NCBI GenBank assembly: GCA_002715965.1
Contig: PBAL01000075.1
Coordinates: forward strand, 1 to 64,000
DNA length: 64,000 bases
Source of the DNA: Verrucomicrobiales bacterium
GTDB taxonomy: Bacteria; Verrucomicrobiota; Verrucomicrobiia; Limisphaerales; JAYPXF01
Direction of reading: 5' to 3'
Below are positions 27,549-36,160 of this stretch, one piece after another. Under the pieces are notes generated by a model. It saw only the letters and a program-made list of their open reading frames with translations, made no database searches and had not been told where the DNA came from. The position numbers and the translations under genes were made by a program. Each line of letters starts with the position of its first letter. The stretch's first letter is position 1.

Positions 27549-29036
27549 ATGGACCGGCGGGAATTCATCAACACACTAGCTGCCGCAAACGTAGGTGCAG
27601 CCACCGCGCTCCAGGCGAAAAAGCAAGAAACGCCGAACCAACCTGCGCCTGCCGACGCACCGAACGTACTTTGGATCTGCACCGATCAACAACGCTGGGA
27701 CACCATTCACGCGCTGGGCAACAAGCACATTCGCACGCCGAACATCGATCGGCTGTGTCGCGAAGGCGTGGCGTTTACCCACGCGCATTGTCAGAATCCG
27801 ATCTGCACACCCAGTCGCGCGAGTTTCCTCACGGGGATGTATCCGCGTTATCTGAGCGCCTGCAAAAACGGCACGGCTGACTGGGCCAACGAATCACCGC
27901 TGGTCACCAAGACCCTTGCCGGCGCCGGATACGATTGCGGCCTCGCCGGGAAGTTCCATCTGACCGCAGCTCACAACCGAATCGAACCGCGGCTGGCCGA
28001 TGGCTATCGCGTTTTTCATTGGTCACACCATCCGCACGACAGCTGGCCCGAAGGACATGCCTATAAGGATTGGTTGACCGAACAGGGACACGAATACGGC
28101 CCTCTGAAGAAGAAATCCGGAGGTGGTATTCCAGCCGAGTTCCACCAGACCAAGTGGTGCGCAGATCGCGCGATTGATTTCATGCTCGAGAAGCGAAGCT
28201 CTCCCTGGCTCTTCAGCTACAATTGCTTCGACCCGCATCCACCTCTCGATCCACCGAAGAAGTATCTGGATCGGATGGACATCAAGAACCTTCCCCTGCC
28301 CGACTGGACAGATGAGGATTTGAAGGAAGAAGGACGTTTGGCCAAGGCAGGTGTGAATTTTCAATCAACCGCCAAATCACGAACGAGCAAGAAGGCACGC
28401 ACGGATCTCGCCAAATATTGGGCGATGATCGAACTGATCGACGATCACGTCGGGCGAATGGTCGAGGCCCTTGAAGAATCCGGTCAACGGGACAACACGG
28501 TCATCATCTTCACCAGTGATCACGGACACATGATCGGCGACCACGGGTTGACCGCAAAGGGCTGTCGTTTCTACGAAGGCCTGGTTCGCGTTCCACTGAT
28601 CATGTCTTGTCCCGGGCGATTCAAAAAGGGCATCAAAAGCGACGCGTTGGTCGAACTCACAGACCTCACCCCAACCTTGCTCGAACTTGCCGGCCGGTCC
28701 GTTCCTGAGGCGATGCACGGCAAATCGCTCCTTCCCATCCTCACTGGTTCAGCCAATCCCGACGACCACCGGGAATTCGTCCGTTGCACCTACACCGAAA
28801 CGCTGCAGGGCGCGCCGTCGTGGGGAACAATGATACGTGATCGGCGCTATAAGCTGTGCAACTACCACGGCACGGGCTTGGGGCAGCTGTTTGATATGAA
28901 GGAAGACCCGAACGAACACCGCAACCTCTGGGACAGTCCCGCCCATGCTGAGATCAAGGCGAAGTTGATGGTGAAGAGCTTCGATGCCGAAGCGATGACC
29001 GCAGATTCCGGCGCTCCGAGAATTGGTCGGTACTAA
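27549..29036 (+). CDS. Tat-exported type I sulfatase
   Basis: Arylsulfatase-family enzyme of 495 residues. The formylglycine motif is CTPSR at residues 86-90 followed by ASFLTG, so Cys86 would be converted by a formylglycine-generating enzyme, which is not in this window. Metal ligands are visible in VLWICTDQQRWD and FTSDHGHMIGDHG. The start MDRREFINTLAAANVGAA is a twin-arginine leader. The gene abuts the hydrolase with zero spacing (TAA then ATG), indicating coupling. The substrate is unknown; the family usually acts on sulfated sugars. Confidence 0.92.
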   Translation: MDRREFINTLAAANVGAATALQAKKQETPNQPAPADAPNVLWICTDQQRWDTIHALGNKHIRTPNIDRLCREGVAFTHAHCQNPICTPSRASFLTGMYPRYLSACKNGTADWANESPLVTKTLAGAGYDCGLAGKFHLTAAHNRIEPRLADGYRVFHWSHHPHDSWPEGHAYKDWLTEQGHEYGPLKKKSGGGIPAEFHQTKWCADRAIDFMLEKRSSPWLFSYNCFDPHPPLDPPKKYLDRMDIKNLPLPDWTDEDLKEEGRLAKAGVNFQSTAKSRTSKKARTDLAKYWAMIELIDDHVGRMVEALEESGQRDNTVIIFTSDHGHMIGDHGLTAKGCRFYEGLVRVPLIMSCPGRFKKGIKSDALVELTDLTPTLLELAGRSVPEAMHGKSLLPILTGSANPDDHREFVRCTYTETLQGAPSWGTMIRDRRYKLCNYHGTGLGQLFDMKEDPNEHRNLWDSPAHAEIKAKLMVKSFDAEAMTADSGAPRIGRY

Positions 29037-29044
29037 TCCCCTTA

Positions 29045-29236
29045 GCAGCCAACGTGAGGAGGCTGCATCGAGCCACAGAAACAATCGACCCGCTATTCAC
29101 GCCAATGTCCGCCAATATCGGACGGTTGAACTGTCGGCTGATCAGTCCTGCACTCATCTCTACATCCTCTTTTCCATTAGCGTCGATTAGCGGTATCTAA
29201 CAACGCAAGCGCACCCAGCCTCCTCACGTCGACTGC
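29045..29236. repeat. Inverted pair of 21-base repeats (REPIN-like doublet)
   Basis: 29045-29065 and the reverse complement of 29216-29236 match at 19 of 21 positions, with a perfect 14-base core ACGTGAGGAGGCTG. They bracket about 150 bases in the 248-base gap before the SDR gene. No open frame inside looks real. Confidence 0.7.
29174..29196. repeat. Short dispersed repeat, copy A
   Basis: The sequence around CCATTAGCGT and TTAGCGGTA here resembles the reverse complement of 36052-36075. It lies inside the inverted pair 29045-29236. Similarity was found by eye over about 23 bases. Confidence 0.4.
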
Positions 29237-29284
29237 TACTGAATAGGGCCTGACTCCCCTGCTGCCCTTCCGTATGCTCCGCCC

Positions 29285-30037
29285 GTGATTTCCATTGATC
29301 TGACAGGCAAGACCGCCCTTGTCACCGGAAGTGGCCAGGGGCTTGGCAAAGCGACGGCAACGCGCTTGCACAAAGCCGGCGCACAGGTTGCCGTAAACTA
29401 TTTCCCGGATCCTGAAGGCGTGAACAAAGCTCGCGCAGAGGAGACAGTTTCTGAATTGGGGGAACGCGCGGTTGCAGTAGGAGGCGATGTGCGCGATCGC
29501 AGTTCCATATCCGCGATGTTTGAAAAAGTCGCAGAGAGATTTGACGCGATCGACATCGTCATCAACAACGCTGCTGTCCTCCGAGACCGTTCGATCAAGA
29601 AAATGGATCACAGCGATTGGGACGCAGTGATCCAGACCAACCTCACGGGCGTGTATAACGTCTGCAAGGAAGCAGCCACGCGCCTCGCCGACGGCGGGCG
29701 CATTGTCAGCATGGCTTCCATTTCCGGATTCGTCGGTTTCTTTGGCCAGGCGAATTATTCTGCAGCCAAGGCCGGCGTGGTTGGATTGACGAAAGTTTTG
29801 AGCAAAGAACTTGCGAAACGGCGCATCACCGTCAATGCGGTTGCGCCAGGCGTCGTTCTTACCGAGATGGGCAAGTCCATTCCCGACGCCGCGCGCCAGG
29901 AGATGTTGAAGCAGATTCCGCTTAACCGATTCGGCGAACCGAACGAAATCGCCAACGCGATACTGTTCCTCTGCAGTCCCCTCGCCGAATACATCACCGG
30001 GCAGACGATCCACGTCAATGGCGGTTGGTATGCATGA
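29285..30037 (+). CDS. Short-chain dehydrogenase/reductase (FabG/3-hydroxybutyrate dehydrogenase type)
   Basis: NAD(P)-dependent oxidoreductase of 250 residues. The cofactor loop is TGSGQGLG (residues 14-21), the NNAA block is near 94-97, and the catalytic triad is Ser145, Tyr158, Lys162 with the usual 13- and 4-residue spacing. The start is GTG at 29285; there is no nearby in-frame ATG. Its stop overlaps the start of the CoA-transferase gene in ATGA. With CoA-transferase and thiolase downstream, a 3-hydroxyacid dehydrogenase role (3-hydroxybutyrate to acetoacetate) is more likely than fatty-acid synthesis, but that is inferred from context. Confidence 0.9.
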   Translation: MISIDLTGKTALVTGSGQGLGKATATRLHKAGAQVAVNYFPDPEGVNKARAEETVSELGERAVAVGGDVRDRSSISAMFEKVAERFDAIDIVINNAAVLRDRSIKKMDHSDWDAVIQTNLTGVYNVCKEAATRLADGGRIVSMASISGFVGFFGQANYSAAKAGVVGLTKVLSKELAKRRITVNAVAPGVVLTEMGKSIPDAARQEMLKQIPLNRFGEPNEIANAILFLCSPLAEYITGQTIHVNGGWYA

Positions 30038-31575
30038 GTTTGCCACGCGATCAAAAACTCTGTTCAGCCGATGAAGCCGTCGCATTGATCCAAGACGGAG
30101 AAGTCGTCGCATGCGGTGGCTTCGTCGGAGCGGCTCATCCGGAGGGGCTCACGGCAGCCATCGAACGTCGCTTTCTGAGCAAGAAAGGCCCGGCCGATCT
30201 CACTCTCGTATACGGCGCCGGGCAAGGAGACGGGAAGACGCGCGGCTTGAATCACCTCGCGCACGAAGGCCTCGTCAAGCGCGTGATCGGTGGGCACTGG
30301 GGACTCGTTCCGGGAATGGGGCGACTGGCGATCGAAGGGAAGATTGAGGCTTACAACTTCCCCCAAGGCGTGATCTGTCATCTGCTGCGCGACATTGCCG
30401 CAAGCCGGCCGGGGGCGATTTCACGCGTTGGTTTGGGCACGTTCATCGATCCCGACAATCAAGGTGGCCGTTTGAATTCTCGCACCACCGAAGAATTGGT
30501 CGAGCGGGTCGAGTTGAACGGAGAACCCTACCTCTTCTACAAATCCTTCCCGATCAAAGTCGGGCTGATTCGTGCAACCACGGCCGACCCGTCCGGAAAT
30601 CTCTCAATGGAAGACGAAGCTGTAATCGGTGAAGTCCTGCCGATCGCACAGGCAGTTCGTAACTCGGGTGGCATTGTCCTCGCTCAGGTAAAACAGCTTT
30701 CCGATCAGCCCTGTTCACCACAATCAGTCTCCGTTCCGGGAATCCTCGTCGATCACATTGTCGTGGCCGAAGACAACGAACACGACCAGACCTTTGGCGA
30801 GCACATGAATCCCGCCTACTGTAGCGCATCCTATGAATCGCACAACAATGCTGGTGAGCCGATGCCCTTGAACGAACGGCGAGTCATTGCTGCTCGGGCC
30901 TGCGACGAACTTCGGTCCGGTGACATCGCAAACCTCGGCATCGGAATGCCCGAAGGGATCGCGCTCATCGCTGCCGAATGTGGAATCCTCGCGGATGTGA
31001 CACTCACCGTGGAAAGCGGGCCCATTGGAGGAATTCCCGCGGGCGGTTTGAGCTTCGGTGCGGCAACTCATCCGGATGCGATCGTGGATCAACCAGCCCA
31101 GTTCGATTTCTACGACGGAGGTGGATTGGACTATGCGGCGTTGGGCGCAGCGCAGATTGACGAACAGGGAAACGTCAATGTGTCGAAGTTTGGAATGCGA
31201 CTGGCAGGTGTGGGTGGCTTCGTGAACATTTCACAAAATGCCAAGCGACTCATCTTCTGCGGAACGATGACCTCCGGCGGGCTGGTAACGAAAATCCAAA
31301 ATGGCCGATTGATGATTGAGTGCGAAGGGCGCAATCGGAAGTTTCTCAAGACAGTCGAACAGGTTTCCTTCAGCGGCAAACTAGCAGGGGACGCGCAACG
31401 CGATGTGCTCTACGTCACCGAACGCGCGGTCTTCCGACTCGAAACCGCGGGACTACGTCTCATTGAAATCGCACCGGGGATCGACCTTCAAAAACACGTA
31501 CTCGACGTAATGGATTTCAAGCCGATCATCTGCGACGTAAAAACCATGTCCGATCACCTATTCCGCCATGAGTGA
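30034..31575 (+). CDS. Fused-subunit CoA-transferase (family I, PCT/YdiF type)
   Basis: CoA-transferase of 513 residues with both halves in one chain, as in propionate/acetate CoA-transferases. The N-terminal half has ACGGFVGAAHPEGLT, and the C-terminal half has the catalytic Glu in VESGPIGGIPAGG. It probably moves CoA between acetyl-, propionyl- or acetoacetyl-CoA and a free acid. ATG 30034 overlaps the SDR stop (ATGA), and the gene's end overlaps the thiolase start by 8 bases, so the three are tightly coupled. With its neighbours it would activate a 3-keto acid for thiolysis. Confidence 0.9.
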   Translation: MSLPRDQKLCSADEAVALIQDGEVVACGGFVGAAHPEGLTAAIERRFLSKKGPADLTLVYGAGQGDGKTRGLNHLAHEGLVKRVIGGHWGLVPGMGRLAIEGKIEAYNFPQGVICHLLRDIAASRPGAISRVGLGTFIDPDNQGGRLNSRTTEELVERVELNGEPYLFYKSFPIKVGLIRATTADPSGNLSMEDEAVIGEVLPIAQAVRNSGGIVLAQVKQLSDQPCSPQSVSVPGILVDHIVVAEDNEHDQTFGEHMNPAYCSASYESHNNAGEPMPLNERRVIAARACDELRSGDIANLGIGMPEGIALIAAECGILADVTLTVESGPIGGIPAGGLSFGAATHPDAIVDQPAQFDFYDGGGLDYAALGAAQIDEQGNVNVSKFGMRLAGVGGFVNISQNAKRLIFCGTMTSGGLVTKIQNGRLMIECEGRNRKFLKTVEQVSFSGKLAGDAQRDVLYVTERAVFRLETAGLRLIEIAPGIDLQKHVLDVMDFKPIICDVKTMSDHLFRHE

Positions 31576-32704
31576 AGTCTGCATCGTTGCCGCGCGCCGA
31601 ACACCCTTCGGTCGCTTCCTCGGATCCCTCTCACGTCTCAGCGGTGTGGAACTCGCCTGTCATGCCGGTCAGGCAGCAATTGGTGATTTCGACCGCACCC
31701 AGATCGATCAGGTCATCGTCGGAAACATCCTGAGTGCCGGCCAAGGAATGAACGTCGCCCGTCAAGTGGGCGTGAGGTTGGGCCTTCCAATTGAAACGCC
31801 GGCTTTCACGGTGAACATGATGTGCGCCTCCGGCATGCAGGCAATCGCGCTTGGCGCACAGGCCATTCGTGCGGGCGATGCCAATGCCGTCCTTTGCGGA
31901 GGCACAGAATCCATGAGCAATGCACCGCACCTGCTGCCGCGCTCGCGAACTGGCATCAAACTCGGCGATGGCCGACTGGTTGACTCAATGCTTCGCGACG
32001 GACTGGTGGACGCATTCGATCACCAACACATGGCGAACACCGCACAGGCGCTAGCGGACAAGTATGGCATCGAGCGGGAGGAGCAGGACGAGTTCGCCGC
32101 GTCGTCACAGAAACGATTTGCAAAGTCTCAGTCCACCGGTGCGTTTGATGATGAGTTGGTTTCACATGAGCGGCTGGCCCAAGACGAACATCCACGTCCG
32201 GATACTAGCGCCGCATCTCTTGGGGAACTGAATCCTGCCTTCGACAAGACCGGATCCATCACAGCAGGTAATGCCTCCGGAGTGAACGATGGCGCAGCCA
32301 TGCTACTGCTGACCGAGCGCCAAACCGCTGAATCCAACGGCTGGCCAATCATGGCAATAATCGATGCTACGGCATCCGTCGGTTGTGATCCCAAGTTAAT
32401 GGGACTCGGTCCCGTGCAGGCGATCCGAAAACTGTCCGTTGAGTTGAGTGAGTTTGATGCCATTGAGATCAATGAAGCCTTCGCCGCGCAGGTGCTGGCG
32501 TGCTGCAAGGAACTGGACGTTGATCCACATTCGATCAATCCGAATGGAGGCGCCATTGCCGTTGGGCATCCAATCGGCGCGAGTGGAGCACGCCTGGTTG
32601 GGCAACTCGCCTGGCGGATCAGGCGGGGTGAGATCAAAAAGGGATTGGCAAGCTTGTGCGTGGGTGGAGGAATGGGCACGGTCGTGTCGTTACGCATGGC
32701 ATGA
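31568..32704 (+). CDS. Acetyl-CoA acetyltransferase (thiolase II)
   Basis: Thiolase of 378 residues that would cleave acetoacetyl-CoA into two acetyl-CoA, or run in reverse. Active-site Cys86 is in NMMCASGM, the His in AVGHPIGASGARL, and the second Cys in LCVGGGMGT. The length is slightly below the usual 390-400. The start overlaps the CoA-transferase end by 8 bases, and its stop overlaps an ATG (ATGA at 32701) that begins a now frameshifted gene, so the operon once continued. Confidence 0.93.
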   Translation: MSEVCIVAARRTPFGRFLGSLSRLSGVELACHAGQAAIGDFDRTQIDQVIVGNILSAGQGMNVARQVGVRLGLPIETPAFTVNMMCASGMQAIALGAQAIRAGDANAVLCGGTESMSNAPHLLPRSRTGIKLGDGRLVDSMLRDGLVDAFDHQHMANTAQALADKYGIEREEQDEFAASSQKRFAKSQSTGAFDDELVSHERLAQDEHPRPDTSAASLGELNPAFDKTGSITAGNASGVNDGAAMLLLTERQTAESNGWPIMAIIDATASVGCDPKLMGLGPVQAIRKLSVELSEFDAIEINEAFAAQVLACCKELDVDPHSINPNGGAIAVGHPIGASGARLVGQLAWRIRRGEIKKGLASLCVGGGMGTVVSLRMA

Positions 32705-33302
32705 GACACTATTTCGAAATCGAACCTTCACCGGGAAACGCGAAATCCGTGTCGCGGACTACCCGTTTTGACACTGCCTCAATATAAGCACACCACTGAG
32801 GATTGCCGAGTTCGATGAACCTCTTCCGGATCGGATATTCGGTCCCAGGCCAGTAGCATATGCGTCCACTCAGTGTCGCACTTTCATCGCTATCGCCATT
32901 GATGACCATCGACTTGTGTATGTTGCCCTCTGCGATGACATCAATTTCATTTCAGCGCACGTCAATGAATTCATATTCTCTGACTCGGAAAGCGCGATCG
33001 TGGAAACAGTTCCCCGACACACCCCTTTCACCGATGACCTTGAGATTCACCCGGCGGCGAGTTCGAAGCGATTTCCCGAAGAGAGCGACATCGTGGAATC
33101 GGACCATCACAAGATCGGAGGTGCCTCATTCTGGCTCCACGAGCACCCATCTTCTTCCCGGTCCCTCGTCGCGCAAATCGGTTTTCCGGCCATGGACGAC
33201 CTACCATTGTCCGTCGACTGGCCTACAGCCGGATACACCACCGAGGTGATCTGGGACTCCAGAGCTCAGGCATTCGGCGTCGTCTGGAGATTTCACGCTT
33301 GA
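32701..33302 (+). pseudogene. Frameshifted DUF1963-like gene
   Basis: An ATG overlapping the thiolase stop opens a 28-codon frame (MRHYFEIEPSPGNAKS...) that ends at TAA 32785. From about 32772 a second frame stays open for 177 codons to 33302, but its first possible start codon is GTG at 32916, well inside protein-like sequence (LRIAEFDEPLPDRIFGP). Joining the two needs one base change in 32772-32787. The C-terminal half carries HHKIGGASFWLHE, reminiscent of the HKIGG motif of DUF1963 proteins. The family match is weak, the frameshift reading moderately supported. A shorter protein from GTG 32916 (128 residues) could still be made. Confidence 0.5.
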
Positions 33303-33378
33303 GACCAATTCTGCGCCACTTTCGGGTTGGTCGTTCCACTCGACTCGGACGGGAAAGCGGCTATAAACGCGCCAATCC

Positions 33379-34677
33379 ATGAGTGAAGAAAAGCAGTTGT
33401 CGGATGCGTCCGTGCGCAAGGTGGTATTGGCAAGCTTCGTTGGAACGACGATTGAGTGGTACGACTACTTCATCTACGGCACGGCAGCTGCCTTGGTGTT
33501 CGGCCAGTTGTTTTTCCCGACCGAGAACGAATTTGTTGGAACGATGGCGGCCTTCGGTTCCTTTGCGGTGGGATTCTTCGCCCGGCCATTGGGGGGCGTG
33601 ATCTTCGGCCACTACGGCGATCGCATCGGTCGCAAGGCAATGCTGGTGACGACCTTGATGATGATGGGGCTCGCGACCTTTTGCATCGGCTGTCTGCCGA
33701 CTTATGAACAAGTAGGAATAGCGGCGCCTATTCTCCTTGTATTGATGCGCGTCCTGCAGGGTTTCGGTGTCGGAGGTGAATGGGGCGGTGCGGTATTGAT
33801 GGCGGTGGAACACGGTCATGCAGGCAGGCGTGGGTTCTATGGAAGTTGCGTGCAGATGGGCGTGCCCGTTGGTTTGCTGCTGGCGACGGGTGTGTTCGCA
33901 ATCTTCTCAAGCATGCCCGAGGAGGAGTTCATGGCCTGGGGCTGGCGCGTTCCGTTCCTGCTGGGAATCGTGCTGCTTGGGATCGGCATGTTCATTCGGG
34001 TGCGGGTAATGGAGAGCCCCTTGTTCGCGAAAGAACAGGAAAAGAAAGGCGTCGCCAAGCTGCCGATCGTCGAGGTGTTCAAGAACCATCCCAAGAACGT
34101 GCTGCTCGCAATGGGCGCCCGCTTCGCCGAGAACTGCTGCTTCTACATCTTCAGCGTGTGGGTATTGACCTACGGAGTGAAGGAACTGGGTCTGGAGAAA
34201 CGAATCCTGTTGACCGGAGTCTGGATCGCGGCCGGCGTGCAGATATTCGCCATTCCTGCATTCGGGATTTTATCGGATCGAATCGGGCGACGACCGGTTT
34301 ACCTGACAGGAACGATATTCATCGCGCTGCTGGCGTTTCCGTTCTTCAGCATGATCAACACGAAGGAAGCCACGATGATCTGGCTCGCGATCGTGCTTGG
34401 CTTGGTTGGGCATGCCGCCATGTATGGTCCGCAGGCGGCTTTCTTCTCGGAACTGTTTGGCACGCGGGTTCGATACAGTGGCGCGTCGATTGGTTACCAA
34501 CTTGCCTCGCCATTCGCAGGGGGGATTGCCCCGATGATCGCCACATACTTGCTGCACAAGTCGGAGGGCGACACGGCTCCGGTGTCGTTGTATCTCATCG
34601 GCACGGCGGTGGTCACATTGATCGCGATCTGGTTGGCGAAGGAGACTTACCAGGCCGATATCGGGGAGGAGCAGTGA
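33379..34677 (+). CDS. MFS transporter, metabolite:H+ symporter (MHS) family
   Basis: Inner-membrane symporter of 432 residues with about 12 helices. The N-terminal phrase SFVGTTIEWYDYFIYGTAAAL and the loop GHYGDRIGRK are diagnostic of the MHS family, which takes up organic acids, shikimate, proline/betaine or citrate with protons. It follows the SDR/CoA-transferase/thiolase run and the broken gene on the same strand. A role importing the acid those enzymes degrade is a reasonable inference, although a separate promoter in the 76-base gap is possible. Confidence 0.92.
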   Translation: MSEEKQLSDASVRKVVLASFVGTTIEWYDYFIYGTAAALVFGQLFFPTENEFVGTMAAFGSFAVGFFARPLGGVIFGHYGDRIGRKAMLVTTLMMMGLATFCIGCLPTYEQVGIAAPILLVLMRVLQGFGVGGEWGGAVLMAVEHGHAGRRGFYGSCVQMGVPVGLLLATGVFAIFSSMPEEEFMAWGWRVPFLLGIVLLGIGMFIRVRVMESPLFAKEQEKKGVAKLPIVEVFKNHPKNVLLAMGARFAENCCFYIFSVWVLTYGVKELGLEKRILLTGVWIAAGVQIFAIPAFGILSDRIGRRPVYLTGTIFIALLAFPFFSMINTKEATMIWLAIVLGLVGHAAMYGPQAAFFSELFGTRVRYSGASIGYQLASPFAGGIAPMIATYLLHKSEGDTAPVSLYLIGTAVVTLIAIWLAKETYQADIGEEQ

Positions 34678-34720
34678 ATCGTCGCAAGGCCGGTGACTGA
34701 ATTTTCGGTTTCGCGGCAGA

Positions 34721-34735
34721 GGACTGCCGCAGTCC
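34721..34735. repeat. Short perfect palindrome
   Basis: GGACTG and CAGTCC flank CCG after the symporter gene. The longer phrase around it (34712-34755) resembles, from memory, a repeat scattered through verrucomicrobial genomes. No T-run follows, so it is probably not a terminator. Confidence 0.5.
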
Positions 34736-34767
34736 AAGACTGCTGGCGCGTATTCCAATGCTCCGTC

Positions 34768-34785
34768 AGGGTCTGTTCGAAAACT
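34768..34785. repeat. 18-base motif shared with 51243-51260
   Basis: The reverse complement, AGTTTTCGAACAGACCCT, matches 51243-51260 at 17 of 18 positions. Both copies are intergenic. The function is unknown; a dispersed element boundary is possible. Confidence 0.5.
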
Positions 34786-34823
34786 GAAGCGCCGGACACT
34801 GGCCGGCATGCCACTAAAATCCA

Positions 34824-35246
34824 ATGGTGCTCGCTCTGGAGTTTTCAAACAGTTCGGTCATTGAGCTGATGCGGAGCTTTCAAGAGTCACTGAAAAGGAG
34901 TGAGCGAGCACTCTTGGCAAGGCCACCTAGGCGTTGTTCAAATTCAGTTCGGTTGCCCTTACTGGCGCTTGTGGTGGGGATGAATATCGTCCTTTTCGCG
35001 AGCGGACGGATTTCCCTGTCGATCGGCCTGTTGACGTCTGCCTGGGCGCTTTACCTGTTCTTCGGAGAGAAGGGCCGGAGTGTCCTGTCGAAAGACTATG
35101 CGACGATTGTCGCGCAAGCGCCAAATCTCGACCAACGAGCGTCGTGGGCAGCCCGCTTGGTGATCGGTGTCATTTTCACTCCGGTCTCTTTTTCTTTTCA
35201 TGTGGGATGGATTCTGCAAACACCGGAGCGGATCAAGGGAGGTTGA
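34824..35246 (+). CDS. Small hypothetical membrane protein
   Basis: Frame of 140 residues with three hydrophobic stretches (LPLLALVVGMNIVLFASG, SIGLLTSAWALYLFFG and LVIGVIFTPVSFSFHVGW), the first two close together. I recognise no family. A start at 34869 (MRSFQESLKRSERA) is also possible and would remove an unlikely N-terminal extension. No strong ribosome-binding site is visible at either. The hydrophobic pattern supports a real gene, but a chance frame cannot be excluded. Confidence 0.4.
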   Translation: MVLALEFSNSSVIELMRSFQESLKRSERALLARPPRRCSNSVRLPLLALVVGMNIVLFASGRISLSIGLLTSAWALYLFFGEKGRSVLSKDYATIVAQAPNLDQRASWAARLVIGVIFTPVSFSFHVGWILQTPERIKGG

Positions 35247-35451
35247 CCGAATACCAAAACCAAGCACGCGAACTGTTTCAAGAACGGGCATGTGAGATCC
35301 TTGAGTTGGTTTCGTCCAGTGCTGGCATCGTCATCACCGAAGTGGGCGGTCTGCGCGGCATGCCTGATCGGTAGTCATTTTTTCCAATACGCGAAATCGC
35401 CTTTTGCAAAGAATGGAAGGACATTTCGACCAACCAACTCCGTGATTGCTC

Positions 35452-36048
35452 ATGAACATCGCTGAACCACCCAATATCGCCTTCTTCATCACGTGGATCG
35501 TTTACTTCGGGATCCGGCATGTATTCATCAAGCGCACCGAGGGTGAAAAGAAAACCCTGAGCAAGATGGATGGAGTTGAGCGCCTGCTTCTGCTGGCGAT
35601 GGTACCGGGAATCATGGTGCTGCCCCTGCTCTACCTGTTTTCGTCAGTGTTGAGTCTTGCAGACTATTCGTTGCCTCCGATCGTGCCGTGGATTGGTCTG
35701 AGCGTCTTGTTCGGTTCACTGTTGATGTTCTGGCGCTCGCACTCGGACCTGGGCCAGAACTGGTCGGTCAGTATTGAGCTGCGGGAGGGACACGAACTGG
35801 TAACCGAAGGGATCTATGGGCGCATTCGTCATCCGATGTATACATCCATCTGGCTTTGGGCCATTGGTCAGGGATTGACCTTGGAGAACTGGCTGGCCGG
35901 ATGGGCCGTAGTACCCGCCTTTGCGCTCATGTATTTCCTGCGCCTGCCGCGCGAGGAGGCGATGATGTGCGAGAAGTTTGGAGATCAGTATCGAGAATAC
36001 ATGAAGCGGACAGGACGCTTGTTGCCCAAACCTGAAAAAACGGCCTGA
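35452..36048 (+). CDS. Isoprenylcysteine/phospholipid methyltransferase-like membrane protein
   Basis: Membrane protein of 198 residues in the ICMT/NnrU-like methyltransferase group. Four or five helices precede the SAM-binding C-terminal signature GIYGRIRHPMYTS, later FLRLPREEAMMCEKFGDQYREYMKRTGRLLP, which are the RHP-Y and E-F-Y-Y-R-T-R-L-P patterns of the family. It would methylate a lipid or isoprenoid-linked substrate in the inner membrane; the substrate is unknown. ATG 35452 begins MNIAEPPN. It converges on the TPR-thioredoxin gene. Confidence 0.85.
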   Translation: MNIAEPPNIAFFITWIVYFGIRHVFIKRTEGEKKTLSKMDGVERLLLLAMVPGIMVLPLLYLFSSVLSLADYSLPPIVPWIGLSVLFGSLLMFWRSHSDLGQNWSVSIELREGHELVTEGIYGRIRHPMYTSIWLWAIGQGLTLENWLAGWAVVPAFALMYFLRLPREEAMMCEKFGDQYREYMKRTGRLLPKPEKTA

Positions 36049-36051
36049 TCA

Positions 36052-36075
36052 ATAACCGCTAAATTACGCTGATGG
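36052..36075. repeat. Short dispersed repeat, copy B
   Basis: The reverse complement of this stretch resembles 29174-29196 (CCAT-AGCGT then TTAGCGGT). It lies in the 112-base gap between convergent genes. Confidence 0.4.
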
Positions 36076-36160
36076 CTGAGAAACTCGGAGGCCGACCTGT
36101 GCCATTCGTCATTACGGACAATCAGTGTCCATGAGCGATCCACAAAGACCGAATCCAGAT

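Noticed and set aside
32709..32909. A 66-codon minus-strand frame after the thiolase
   Set aside because: It looks protein-like, but the plus-strand reading has operon context (ATGA overlap) and a continuing frame to 33302; the choice is not certain.
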